DNA from: UBA1181 sp045639525
Lineage (GTDB): Bacteria; Bacteroidota; Bacteroidia; Bacteroidales; Paludibacteraceae
DNA length: 30,778 nt
NCBI GenBank assembly: GCA_045639525.1
Contig: JAZUDI010000081.1
Coordinates: forward strand, 1 to 30,778
Reading direction: 5' to 3'
This document shows positions 15,861 to 23,650 of this stretch, one piece after another (positions within the stretch are counted from its first letter, which is position 1; every line of letters begins with the position of its first letter). Below the pieces are notes generated by a model. The model saw only the letters and a program-made list of their open reading frames with translations. It was not told the DNA's origin and ran no database searches. The translations under genes and the position numbers were made by a program.

Positions 15861-15914
15861 ATGCGGAACAAACGATTTGAACACCGACGACGACAGTTCG
15901 TCCCTCGGAGATAG
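15861..15914 (+). CDS. Possible 17-residue basic ORF, end of micro-peptide unit
   Basis: ATG to TAG encodes MRNKRFEHRRRQFVPRR. Its leader (AGTGACTAACC, TTTAAAGAGCAAAACT before ATG) resembles the leader of copy 2 (AGTCATTAACCC, ATTAAAACAGTACAATT), so the start may be a third copy whose coding part is lost or unrelated. Its stop lies in the terminator stem. Translation is doubtful. Confidence 0.2.
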   Translation: MRNKRFEHRRRQFVPRR

Positions 15915-15953
15915 CCTCAGTGAGATTCACCAGAATTCATTGAGGCTTTTTTA
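15913..15953 (+). terminator. Intrinsic terminator of the micro-peptide unit
   Basis: AGCCTCAGTGA (15913-15923) pairs with TCATTGAGGCT (15937-15947), one G-U pair, with an inner ATTC/GAAT extension, followed by TTTTTTATTTT. Confidence 0.85.
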
Positions 15954-16051
15954 TTTTCCGCCGCATCCTGGACTCAGAGATAAAAAAGAGGGATTTATCG
16001 ATACAAACGCCAAAAGCATATAAAAATATTTTCAGTTACATTTTTTTCTTC

Positions 16052-16059
16052 TACCTTAG
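16052..16059 (+). promoter_or_regulatory. Putative -7 box TACCTTAG
   Basis: TACCTTAG lies 52 bases before the start of the secreted hypothetical gene at 16112 and is identical to the candidate box upstream of PL11. Confidence 0.4.
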
Positions 16060-16111
16060 CATCATCAAACGAAACGACAATATTAACAATAACATTAAAT
16101 AGAAAAAGAAA

Positions 16112-16606
16112 ATGAAAAAATTAGGTGCAATTGTTCTTATGGGTATGGTAACAATGGGTTGCTACGCTCAAAAATTGGCAGAGGGTTCTTTGGACGCATT
16201 GAAGGGAGAGTCTCGTATGAATGTGGAGTTGAACTACAGCAATGCGGTTTTGAAGGGCATGTCATTCAAGGATTATGTCGCACAAGAGGAGAACTGGGAC
16301 AAGGGCGTTAAGGAGATCCAAGCCAAATTCGTCGAGGAGTTCAACTCCGCAAGCAAGGGAAAGATCACTGTAGGTTCATTCGACAACACGAAGTACACAC
16401 TTCGTATCGACGCGATCAAGGTAGAGAAGAGAGGTACTACAACTGCTGACGCTGTCATCGTTGACGCGGAGGGTAAGACCGTCGCTAAGCTCACTAAAAT
16501 CGAGGGCGAAGGCGGTAAGTGGGGAACTCACCTCAACTTGATGGGCGACGGCGCTACCAATATGGGCGCTATCCTTGGCAAGTTCTTCAAGTCTAAGTTG
16601 AAATAA
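16112..16606 (+). CDS. Secreted hypothetical protein
   Basis: A 164-residue protein with a signal peptide (MKKLGAIVLMGMVTMGCYAQ, likely cut after YAQ). The mature part is a compact alpha/beta sequence: GSLDALKGESRMNVELNYSN, then a charged helix (WDKGVKEIQAKFVEEFN), then strands (YTLRIDAIKVEK, ADAVIVDAEGKTVAKLTKIEG) and a glycine-rich end before SKLK. The pattern of a short 'leaves-a-pool of strand' opening followed by TADAVIVD resembles hypothetical periplasmic proteins common in Bacteroidales that I cannot name with certainty. It has its own promoter box and terminator, so it is monocistronic. The cysteine at 17 is a poor lipobox (TMGC), so I do not call it a lipoprotein. Confidence 0.8.
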   Translation: MKKLGAIVLMGMVTMGCYAQKLAEGSLDALKGESRMNVELNYSNAVLKGMSFKDYVAQEENWDKGVKEIQAKFVEEFNSASKGKITVGSFDNTKYTLRIDAIKVEKRGTTTADAVIVDAEGKTVAKLTKIEGEGGKWGTHLNLMGDGATNMGAILGKFFKSKLK

Positions 16607-16653
16607 GCCGGCACCAACCACCGACCAGGTGCGCGTGGATGGTTAAATCCACA

Positions 16654-16695
16654 GGGCGTCACCGCGAGGCAATCTTGCGGTGACGCTCTTTTTTT
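16654..16695 (+). terminator. Strong intrinsic terminator after secreted hypothetical
   Basis: GGGCGTCACCGCGAG (16654-16668) pairs with CTTGCGGTGACGCTC (16674-16688) around a GCAAT loop, two G-U pairs, followed by seven T. Confidence 0.9.
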
Positions 16696-16782
16696 AGGGT
16701 GATTTATCACGCATATTTGAAAAAAAATTCGTTACTTAGTCGAATAAAATAGTTATTTCATAAAAACCTAAATAACAGAGTT

Positions 16783-18423
16783 ATGGCTGTAGAATTTAAG
16801 TACGCTCCGATGTTCCAACTTGGAAAGGACGATACGGAGTACTATTTGTTGACCAAAGACCATGTGTCTGTCGGTGATTTCGAAGGTAAACCAATTCTAA
16901 AAATCGAGAAAGAGGGATTGACCAAGATGGCCAATGCGGCTTTCCGCGACGTATCCTTCCTTTTGCGTCGTTCACACAACTTGCAGGTCGCAAAGATTTT
17001 GAGCGATCCTGAGGCGAGCGACAACGATAAATATGTGGCACTCACCTTCTTGCGCAATGCGGAGGTGGCAGCAAAGGGTAAATTGCCTCTTTGCCAAGAT
17101 ACAGGTACCGCTATCATCCACGGAGAGAAGGGACAACAGGTTTGGACCGGATACTGCGATGAGGAGGCTTTGGCGAAGGGTGTATTCAAGACCTACACAG
17201 AGGAGAACCTCCGTTACTCCCAAAACGCGCCTTTGAACATGTACGACGAGGTGAACACCAAGTGTAACTTGCCAGCTCAAATCGACATCGAGGCGACCGA
17301 GGGTATGGAATACCACTTCTTGATGGTGACCAAGGGTGGCGGTTCCGCAAACAAGACATATTTGTACCAAGAGACCAAAGCACGTATCCAAAACCCAGGC
17401 ACTCTCGTTCCATTCTTGGTGGAGAAGATGAAGTCTTTGGGTACTGCCGCATGTCCTCCTTACCACATCGCCATCGTTATCGGTGGTACTTCCGCGGAGA
17501 AGAACTTGCTTACCGTTAAATTGGCCTCTACCCACTACTACGACAGCTTGCCAACCACTGGCGACGAGACAGGCCGCGCATTCCGCGACATCGAGTTGGA
17601 GAAGCAATTGTTGGAGGAGACCCACAAAATCGGTTTGGGCGCTCAATTCGGCGGAAAGTATATGGCTCACGACATCCGCGTCGTACGTTTGCCACGCCAC
17701 GGCGCCAGCTGTCCTATCGGCTTGGGCGTTAGCTGTTCCGCAGACCGTAACATCAAGGCTAAGATCAACAAGGACGGTATCTGGATCGAGAAGATGGACG
17801 ACAAACCATACGAGTTGATTCCAGCAGAGCTTCGTCAAGCAGGCGAGGGTGACGCTGTGAAGATCGATTTGAACCAACCAATGAAGGATATCTTGAAGGA
17901 ACTTTCCAAGTATCCAGTTTCCACTCGCCTCTCTTTGAAGGGTACTATCATCGTAGGCCGCGACATCGCGCACGCTAAGTTGAAGGCTCGCATCGACGCT
18001 GGCGAGGATTTGCCTCAATACATCAAGGATCACCCGATTTACTACGCTGGTCCTGCTAAGACGCCAGAGGGTATGCCTTGCGGAAGTATGGGTCCTACCA
18101 CTGCGGGCCGTATGGACCCTTATGTGGATGAATTCCAAAGCATGGGTGGATCTATGATCATGTTGGCGAAGGGTAACCGTTCCCAAGATGTGACCGACGC
18201 TTGTAAGAAGCATGGTGGATTCTACTTGGGTTCAATCGGTGGTCCAGCCGCTATCTTGGCTCAAAACAACATCAAGAGCATCGAGTGTGTCGAGTACCCT
18301 GAATTGGGCATGGAGGCTATCTGGAAGATCGAAGTTGAGGACTTCCCTGCATTCATCTTGGTGGATGATAAGGGCAACGACTTCTTTAAGCAATTGAAGC
18401 CAGGTTGCAGCTGCAAGAAATAG
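16783..18423 (+). CDS. Fumarate hydratase, class I (iron-sulfur)
   Basis: A 546-residue FumA/FumB-type enzyme catalysing the interconversion of fumarate and malate; in anaerobic Bacteroidota it runs in the direction of fumarate for succinate production. Motifs seen: LPLCQDTGTA with C104, LGTAACPPYHIAIVIGGTSAE with C224 and GLGVSCSADRNIK with C317, the three ligands of the [4Fe-4S] cluster at the same spacing as in E. coli FumA; then PEGMPCGSMGPTTAGRMD in the C-terminal beta subunit-like half. Length matches the single-chain class I enzymes. The cytosolic protein ends in GCSCKK. It is monocistronic, set off by terminators on both sides. High expression is suggested by the biased codon use (GGT, CGT, AAG, GAG). 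Confidence 0.97.
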   Translation: MAVEFKYAPMFQLGKDDTEYYLLTKDHVSVGDFEGKPILKIEKEGLTKMANAAFRDVSFLLRRSHNLQVAKILSDPEASDNDKYVALTFLRNAEVAAKGKLPLCQDTGTAIIHGEKGQQVWTGYCDEEALAKGVFKTYTEENLRYSQNAPLNMYDEVNTKCNLPAQIDIEATEGMEYHFLMVTKGGGSANKTYLYQETKARIQNPGTLVPFLVEKMKSLGTAACPPYHIAIVIGGTSAEKNLLTVKLASTHYYDSLPTTGDETGRAFRDIELEKQLLEETHKIGLGAQFGGKYMAHDIRVVRLPRHGASCPIGLGVSCSADRNIKAKINKDGIWIEKMDDKPYELIPAELRQAGEGDAVKIDLNQPMKDILKELSKYPVSTRLSLKGTIIVGRDIAHAKLKARIDAGEDLPQYIKDHPIYYAGPAKTPEGMPCGSMGPTTAGRMDPYVDEFQSMGGSMIMLAKGNRSQDVTDACKKHGGFYLGSIGGPAAILAQNNIKSIECVEYPELGMEAIWKIEVEDFPAFILVDDKGNDFFKQLKPGCSCKK

Positions 18424-18444
18424 GCAGTTCACCTCTGATAAACT

Positions 18445-18482
18445 AAAAAATCCGAGCGGATAGGTTCTGCTCGGATTTTTTT
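18445..18482. terminator. Terminator after fumarase, copy 1 of a duplicated hairpin
   Basis: AAAAAATCCGAGC (18445-18457) pairs with GCTCGGATTTTTTT (18469-18482) across GGATAGGTTCT. A nearly identical element lies at 19413-19451, beyond the next gene. Confidence 0.9.
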
Positions 18483-18494
18483 CTTCTCTTTCGT

Positions 18495-18524
18495 TTTGAA
18501 TTTGAATTCAAAATAATATATTTG
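18495..18524 (+). promoter_or_regulatory. Promoter of the Rpn-family nuclease gene
   Basis: TTTG (18495-18498) and TATATTTG (18517-18524) with an 18-base spacer, close to the Bacteroidota consensus, 19 bases before the start codon. Confidence 0.6.
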
Positions 18525-18543
18525 TGTAATATTTACATTTATT

Positions 18544-19389
18544 ATGGATAAATTAGAAACGAAAAACATCTACATCAACTTAAAATCAGACTTCGGTTTT
18601 AAACGCTGTTTTGGGGACGAGAAAAGATTAAAAGCTTTTTTAAACGTAATTCTTTCTGATGACTATGGAAGAATTGACGAGGTAAAAATTGAAACGCCTG
18701 AAGTAATAAGAGAACGCCCACGTCAACGAGGCGTTACCTTCGATCTGCGTTGCAAATTAGCAAACGGAGACGCTGTCCTGATCGAAATGCAAAACTACGC
18801 ACAGAAATACTACAAAACCCGTGCAAGTTATTATCTTTGCACATTACTGGACAAGGAGATTCCCAAGGGAATGGTTTGGAGCGACATGAAACAGGATATA
18901 CCTCGTATAATTGGCGTGTTCTTAATGGGCTCTAAAATGGATGGTCTAAAACAAACTATTACCAGAACTTCAGAATGCGAACTTGATACGGGCAAGGATT
19001 TTTGGAACAGAATGAGAAAATACTATATCTCTCTGCCTCATTTCAAGATAAACTACAACCACCTAACGCTAAAAGACGCTTGGATGGAGGTAATTAAAAA
19101 TTTAGAGAATATGGAAAATATAGATCCAAGAGTATATGAAGTTGCAGACGATTCGCTTCTTGAGTTAATCGAGAAGGCAAAAGTCTCCGCCCTTACAGAA
19201 GAGGAGTACGCGGAATACGAGCAATCAATCAAAGAAATTGCAGATGCGGGAGATGCTGAGTCTTATGGATATGAGAGAGGAATCGCCACCTCCATCAGAC
19301 TTCTCCACGAAAGCGGCATGTCCACTGATGAAATAAGCGAAAGATTGAAACTGACATTGGACAGAGTCAAAGAAATTTTAGAGGCTTAA
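18544..19389 (+). CDS. Rpn family recombination-promoting nuclease / PD-(D/E)XK transposase-like
   Basis: A 281-residue protein of the PDDEXK_2 group, often labelled putative transposase. The N-terminus has the family opening INLKSDFGFKRCFGDEKRLK and FLNVIL; the nuclease core is FDLRCKLANGDAVLIEMQ (D in FDLRC, E and Q in IEMQ), followed by YYKTRASYYLCTLL. The C-terminal part has charged helices and a small helix-turn-helix-like end (LHESGMSTDEISERLKLTLDRV). E. coli Rpn proteins cut DNA and promote RecA-independent recombination. The gene is AT-richer than the fumarase, has its own promoter, and sits between two copies of the same terminator, which is consistent with recent insertion as a cassette. 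Confidence 0.9.
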   Translation: MDKLETKNIYINLKSDFGFKRCFGDEKRLKAFLNVILSDDYGRIDEVKIETPEVIRERPRQRGVTFDLRCKLANGDAVLIEMQNYAQKYYKTRASYYLCTLLDKEIPKGMVWSDMKQDIPRIIGVFLMGSKMDGLKQTITRTSECELDTGKDFWNRMRKYYISLPHFKINYNHLTLKDAWMEVIKNLENMENIDPRVYEVADDSLLELIEKAKVSALTEEEYAEYEQSIKEIADAGDAESYGYERGIATSIRLLHESGMSTDEISERLKLTLDRVKEILEA

Positions 19390-19412
19390 CAATTATAGTT
19401 TTTACATCGCAT

Positions 19413-19451
19413 AAAAAATCCGAGCGGATAGGAATCTGCTCGGATTTTTTT
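19413..19451. terminator. Terminator after Rpn gene, copy 2 of the duplicated hairpin
   Basis: AAAAAATCCGAGC (19413-19425) pairs with GCTCGGATTTTTTT (19438-19451). It differs from the copy at 18445 only in the loop (GGATAGGAATCT against GGATAGGTTCT). It can also end the leftward unit arriving from dnaG. Confidence 0.9.
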
Positions 19452-19472
19452 ATCTCTTAAAGATGTCGGAGC

Positions 19473-19713
19473 CTACTCTTGCCCTACCATCACAATACTC
19501 TTCTCTTCCACGCCCAACTCAACCAAACGAACCTTCACACCCTCTTCATCGGTCACCACATAAAGGATGTCCCCTTCACTCACCTCATTCTCGACATAAT
19601 CTTGCGCAACTGGGGTGCACCAAAGACACTCAACCCATAAAACCCCTCATGCGAAGGAAAACGACCACAACCACTAACGCGATGAGCGCCATCCTAATCT
19701 TAGGAGTTTTCAT
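19473..19713 (-). pseudogene. Frameshifted small membrane protein gene
   Basis: From ATG at 19713 the minus strand reads MKTPKIRMALIALVVVVVFL then RMRGFMG and stops. From the next frame a clean coding stretch continues: ECLWCTPVAQDYVENEV, SEGDILYVVTDEEGVKVRL, VELGVEEKSIVMVGQE, ending at TAG 19473-19475. The two halves join if one base is removed in the GGGGTTTT run (19639-19646 on the plus strand). The result would be about 79 residues: a membrane helix and a short beta-rich domain. No family recognised. It is the last member of the dnaG unit, 26 bases after the DUF4230 gene. A sequencing or assembly error in the homopolymer is as likely as a true mutation. Confidence 0.6.
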
Positions 19714-19739
19714 ACTCAATAATTAATTAATTTACACTA

Positions 19740-20339
19740 TTACAACGCAACAAATTCAATTTCCACCAACACCTTTTCTCCGTACAAATGGCCAAACATA
19801 TTCGAGAAATATTCCCTCGCGTTCTCACGAGCCATCACCACATTCGCCTCCATCAGGGCACGCCGCCGCATATCGCGCTTGGCACGCTCGTATAACTCCT
19901 GTTTGATTACAGGGGTCATTTCCCCACTGGCATAAAATGTACGGGTAGAGAGGTCATTTACTATGTTTTCATCCAACAATTGAATATCCGGCAATGTCAA
20001 ATAGAGTGTATCATTGGATCTGAGAGCCCACTCATAAACACGACGCAGATCGATGCCCAAATGGGCCCTTCCCTTATAGATACGGGCAAAGCGATATGCC
20101 GGTTTGAACCTAGGGTTGATGATGAGCGTGTCCTCCATCTCCTCCATATCGACGCAGAGAAATTCCAACTCCCGCAACTCCTGCCAAGAGAGAATTTGAG
20201 CGGCCACCTCCATCGTTTCCGGCTGCTCTTTCTGCCTTGCCTCGTACCACTGCTCCCCTATCCAAAACAGACAGAAGAGAATGACGATCCCTATGGCAAT
20301 CCTCCTATATCCATGTTTCTCCACCGACTGTTCCATCAT
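19740..20339 (-). CDS. DUF4230 family membrane-anchored protein
   Basis: A 199-residue protein with one N-terminal membrane helix (YRRIAIGIVILFCLFWIGEQW) and an extracytoplasmic domain: ELEFLCVDMEEMEDTLI, YKGRAHLGIDLRRVYEWAL, DTLYLTLPDIQLLDENIV, and a basic C-terminal helix ending in VLVEIEFV. The order 'activity/anchor, GxxxxGIDL, LP-P-I' is that of DUF4230. No function is known. Its start overlaps the stop of the gene upstream (ATGA), so the two are translationally coupled, and the two are probably paralogues. A second in-frame Met at position 2 is equally possible as start. Confidence 0.85.
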   Translation of the reverse strand: MMEQSVEKHGYRRIAIGIVILFCLFWIGEQWYEARQKEQPETMEVAAQILSWQELRELEFLCVDMEEMEDTLIINPRFKPAYRFARIYKGRAHLGIDLRRVYEWALRSNDTLYLTLPDIQLLDENIVNDLSTRTFYASGEMTPVIKQELYERAKRDMRRRALMEANVVMARENAREYFSNMFGHLYGEKVLVEIEFVAL

Positions 20340-21001
20340 AAGTTCCTCCTTCCTTGCAACATATCCATAATGGAATCATCCGTTGTATCATCCTTCAAAT
20401 CACTGCGAAAACAGATCGTGACACTCTCCGACGCATAACCAGCCGCCTCCAAGAGGGGGATCAATGCCTTATAGGCCGCTACCAAAGAACGAGCCATCAC
20501 ATCGGCACGACTCATCTCTTGCAGGATCTTTTGTTCTCCACTTTTCAGAATAGCCTCTTTCTCGGCATCGGAAAACTTAGACCGGTACCACGAGAGGAAT
20601 TGCATCTCATGGGAATAATCAATGGCGGAGGAGCTAATCTCCAACTTAGGATCGGGCAAAAAGAGGGTGATTTCATGCCCTTTCACCTCCACATCCTCCG
20701 CTGTCATCGCAGATAAATCTATCGATGATTTGAGTATCACATCCACGGGCAAGGCGATTTTTCGGTCGCCTGGAATTTGAATGGAGAATTTCTCGAAAAA
20801 CAGGGTTCCATCCAACGTACTGAAATCCTCGTAGGTGAGTATTTTATGGACATTATATTGCACCGTATTAAGTCTGGCGCGATGATGAAGCGTTTCCACC
20901 ACTGCCGCTTGTTTACCCTTAGATGTCACAGACGAGCAACTTACCGACAACACCATAAAGAGCAACAGCCACCACCCGATTTTATTTTTCAAGGCACCCA
21001 T
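20336..21001 (-). CDS. DUF4230 family protein, probable paralogue
   Basis: A 221-residue protein with an N-terminal hydrophobic export signal (IGWWLLLFMVLSVSCSS); the cysteine makes lipidation possible but the lipobox is weak. The mature part follows the DUF4230 pattern: LNTVQYNVHKILTYED, KIALPVDVILKSSIDLS, VEVKGHEITLFLPDPKLEIS, and the helix KSGEQKILQEMSRADVMARS. It starts 6 bases after the dnaG stop and overlaps the next gene, so it belongs to the dnaG transcription unit. Both DUF4230 proteins probably act together at the outer face of the inner membrane or in the periplasm; their role is unknown. Confidence 0.85.
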   Translation of the reverse strand: MGALKNKIGWWLLLFMVLSVSCSSVTSKGKQAAVVETLHHRARLNTVQYNVHKILTYEDFSTLDGTLFFEKFSIQIPGDRKIALPVDVILKSSIDLSAMTAEDVEVKGHEITLFLPDPKLEISSSAIDYSHEMQFLSWYRSKFSDAEKEAILKSGEQKILQEMSRADVMARSLVAAYKALIPLLEAAGYASESVTICFRSDLKDDTTDDSIMDMLQGRRNL

Positions 21002-21007
21002 AAACTT

Positions 21008-23065
21008 CTATTTTATGATTCGTTCTCCTAAAATCTTAGCCAATTCCTGCTTGGCCCTCTGGTAGGCCATATACCGGCTCATAGACTCTTTCCGCTCCTC
21101 CTCATCATGCGATGTCTGCAACATTTTCAAACACTTCGACATCTCTTGCTCGACACAATTGAACTTAAATTCACACATCACCAGAGGCAAATCGGTTGTC
21201 AAACGCTCAGCCTCCTCCCGTTCCATTTTTCGAACCTTGATCTTGTTGTTGTCGCAATGTTTGTCGTACATTCTACTCAACTGATAACGATCGGACAGGA
21301 GATCCGAAGCGATGCCTGTCACCTCCGGGTCGACACTACGCATAAAGAACTGTTGAGCGGTGAGCGACGTGCCAGACTCAAACGCCTCATGAAAATCACG
21401 CAACATCTTGGCATAGACGGGATGTCGCAAAGAGAGTTCATCCACCTCTAATTCACGGACAAGATAGGTCACAACATGATCGACCACCGTCTGCCCCTCA
21501 CTTGAGACGCGGGGCACCTCCCGCTCCCCATACCGCACCAAATAGTAGATGAGTTCCCGCTCCCGCGCGTAATCGGCAAGATTGGTCATGGAGGTCGGCG
21601 CAACCTCCGTAGTGACGTTTTGCTGCGCACCCGCTGGCTCATTATCAGGGTTAAAGAGGTCATCCGGAGGAGCCACAGGCACACGTTGCGCTTCTGAGAT
21701 CGGATGAGAGGATTGAGGATTGGCATTGGCCTGTTCCCAACGCTTTTGCGCAATGGTCGTATGGAGCAGGCTCTCCTCCACACCCAATATTTTCGCGCAC
21801 TCCGAGATATAAACCGAACGTTTCACCTGATCAGAGATCACCGCGATGGTCTGCGCCATCTCCGTAATGGTCTGCGCCTTCTTGATCGGATCGCCATTCG
21901 CCTCCTTCAAGAGGTAATTGGTCTTGAAGATGATATAATCCTGCTCCTGCTCCGCCAAATATCGGAGCACATACGAGGAGTCGTGATTCTGCGCGAATGT
22001 ATCGGGGTCATCCTCCGGAGGCAGTACCACCACCTTCGCGTTCAACCCCTCTTGCAAGAGAAGTTTACCGTTCTTTAGAGCCGCATGCACACCGGCGCTA
22101 TCGCCGTCATAGAGCATGGTGACATTTTTATTGCCATCGATCCTATCCGCATCCACGGAAGGGACAATTCGACGAAGAAGACGGATTTGCTCCACCGTCA
22201 ATGCGGTACCGCAGGGGGCTACAATATTCTGCACACCCGCCTGCACCATGGAGAGTACATCGGCGTAACCCTCCACAATGTAGCACTTCTTCTCCTTGAT
22301 GATCGCATTCTTGGCAAAGAAGATACCATAAAGCACATTTCCCTTATGGTAAATATCCGATTCAGGTGAATTTTGGTACTTCACCTGATCGTCTTTTTTC
22401 AGCGTTCGTCCACCAAATCCGATCACCTTTCCTGAAATGGAGTGGATCGGGAACATGGCACGCCCGTGAAAACGGTCGAACGCATAGTTGTTATCTTTCA
22501 CAATGGTCAATCCGACCTTCTCCAGGTAGTCCCGTTTAAATCCCTTCTCTTGGGCCAAAACGGTGTAGGCGTCGCGCTTATCCAACGCATAGCCCAACTG
22601 GAATTTACGGATCGTATCTTCGTGGAATCCACGATGCGAGAAGTAGGACATACCGATCGACTGGCCCTCTTGCGTCTCGAACAGATTGTGGGTAAAGTGT
22701 TGCTGCGCCCATTCGGTGACAGCCATCATGCTCTCCCGCTCGGTACGCTCTGCCAACTGTTCAGCGGAGAGTTCCTCTTCTTGTATGTCGATATGGTACT
22801 TTTTCGCTAAAAATTTGAGCGCCTCGTAGTAACTGAGGTTCTCCAACTCCATCACGAAGTTAATAGGGTTTCCACCCTTTCCGCAACCAAAACACTTGTA
22901 GATATTCTTTGCAGGAGAGACGGAGAACGATGGTGTCTTCTCGTCATGGAAGGGACACAAACCAGTATAGTTCGCCCCACGACGGTGTAGTGTCACATAA
23001 TCCGACACCACATCGACGATCTGCGCCGCATCAAATATCCTATCGACGGTAGCCTGATCAATCAT
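21008..23065 (-). CDS. dnaG: DNA primase
   Basis: A 685-residue primase that makes RNA primers at the replication fork. The N-terminal zinc-binding domain has C37-PF-H40 and C58-FG-C61 in LCPFHDEKTPSFSVSP and YKCFGCGKGG. The RNA polymerase core has YQNSPES and the TOPRIM motifs EGYADVLSM (E265) and DGDSAG (D320, D322). The C-terminal third is the helicase-binding domain, with a variable proline/asparagine-rich linker (about residues 435-490). All catalytic motifs are intact. It is first in a unit with two DUF4230 genes; a terminator of the upstream lipoprotein unit lies just before it. A weak TATATTAG box (23072-23079) lies only 6 bases before the ATG, so promoter and leader are uncertain. 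Confidence 0.97.
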   Translation of the reverse strand: MIDQATVDRIFDAAQIVDVVSDYVTLHRRGANYTGLCPFHDEKTPSFSVSPAKNIYKCFGCGKGGNPINFVMELENLSYYEALKFLAKKYHIDIQEEELSAEQLAERTERESMMAVTEWAQQHFTHNLFETQEGQSIGMSYFSHRGFHEDTIRKFQLGYALDKRDAYTVLAQEKGFKRDYLEKVGLTIVKDNNYAFDRFHGRAMFPIHSISGKVIGFGGRTLKKDDQVKYQNSPESDIYHKGNVLYGIFFAKNAIIKEKKCYIVEGYADVLSMVQAGVQNIVAPCGTALTVEQIRLLRRIVPSVDADRIDGNKNVTMLYDGDSAGVHAALKNGKLLLQEGLNAKVVVLPPEDDPDTFAQNHDSSYVLRYLAEQEQDYIIFKTNYLLKEANGDPIKKAQTITEMAQTIAVISDQVKRSVYISECAKILGVEESLLHTTIAQKRWEQANANPQSSHPISEAQRVPVAPPDDLFNPDNEPAGAQQNVTTEVAPTSMTNLADYARERELIYYLVRYGEREVPRVSSEGQTVVDHVVTYLVRELEVDELSLRHPVYAKMLRDFHEAFESGTSLTAQQFFMRSVDPEVTGIASDLLSDRYQLSRMYDKHCDNNKIKVRKMEREEAERLTTDLPLVMCEFKFNCVEQEMSKCLKMLQTSHDEEERKESMSRYMAYQRAKQELAKILGERIIK

Positions 23066-23093
23066 CTCTTCCTAATATACCTTTTATTTCGTC

Positions 23094-23134
23094 AAAAAAG
23101 GAAGTGCGGCCTTGCATAACTTGGCCACACTTCC
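23094..23134 (-). terminator. Intrinsic terminator of the lipoprotein/comF unit
   Basis: Read leftward, GGAAGTGTGGCC (23134-23123) pairs with GGCCGCACTTCC (23111-23100), one G-U pair, followed by TTTTTT. It separates the unit ending at 23156 from dnaG. Confidence 0.85.
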
Positions 23135-23155
23135 TAACCTAATATCGTTTCGTCA

Positions 23156-23635
23156 TTATTTCTTCAACAACTCCTCCAACTGCAATGCGAGCATCGCATT
23201 GTCGTTGCTGTCGATATCGTCGAATAGAACCATAGACAAAACATTCATAATCTTTGCTTGGAGATCCTCATCAGCGGCAGCGGATGCCGTTTCATCCAAT
23301 CCCTCATTGAATCCAACCATCCACAAAGAGTCGCTCTTGTTTTCCGTGTACAACTCGTATGGGCGTTGAATCTTAGAGTACGGAGGCGTCAACATGCCAT
23401 TGAAAACAGGGCTGCTCAACACATCCTTATCCCTTGCGGAAGATATGGTGTCGCAGATGCTGTTCAAAGACTTTCCAAAAATCTCGCCATTGGCAAAACC
23501 TCTCTCTCGTTCACTCATTTCAGGGAACTCGACCGTTCTACCCAAATTCGTGCTATCGACGGCATCGTCGTCACAAGACACCAATCCGAATGAGAGTGGC
23601 AAAAGCGCCGCGAAGATAATCTTTGTGAATTTCAT
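23156..23635 (-). CDS. Hypothetical lipoprotein
   Basis: A 159-residue protein with a lipoprotein signal ending LVSC (cysteine at 21) followed by DDD, which in Bacteroidota fits a surface or periplasmic lipoprotein. The mature part is acidic and mostly helical: MSERERGFANGEIFGKSLN, ADEDLQAKIMNVLSMVLF, MLALQLEELLKK. A conserved-looking FNEGLDETASAAA segment follows DSLWMVG. No family recognised. A TACATTTG box inside the end of the upstream gene (23665-23672) could give it its own promoter. Last gene of the unit before the terminator. Confidence 0.8.
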   Translation of the reverse strand: MKFTKIIFAALLPLSFGLVSCDDDAVDSTNLGRTVEFPEMSERERGFANGEIFGKSLNSICDTISSARDKDVLSSPVFNGMLTPPYSKIQRPYELYTENKSDSLWMVGFNEGLDETASAAADEDLQAKIMNVLSMVLFDDIDSNDNAMLALQLEELLKK

Positions 23636-23650
23636 GGTCGTACTATCAAA

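Noticed and set aside
16972..18213. A 413-codon minus-strand ORF
   Set aside because: It is antisense to fumarase, whose three cluster cysteines and full length are intact. The long frame arises from strong codon bias.
19636..19650. Programmed -1 ribosomal frameshift at GGGTTTT
   Set aside because: The -1 frame ends after about 18 residues; the long coding stretch is in the +1 frame, so an indel explains it better.
19463..19726. An 87-codon plus-strand ORF
   Set aside because: Proline/serine/histidine-rich without motif; the minus strand here codes a convincing, though frameshifted, small protein.
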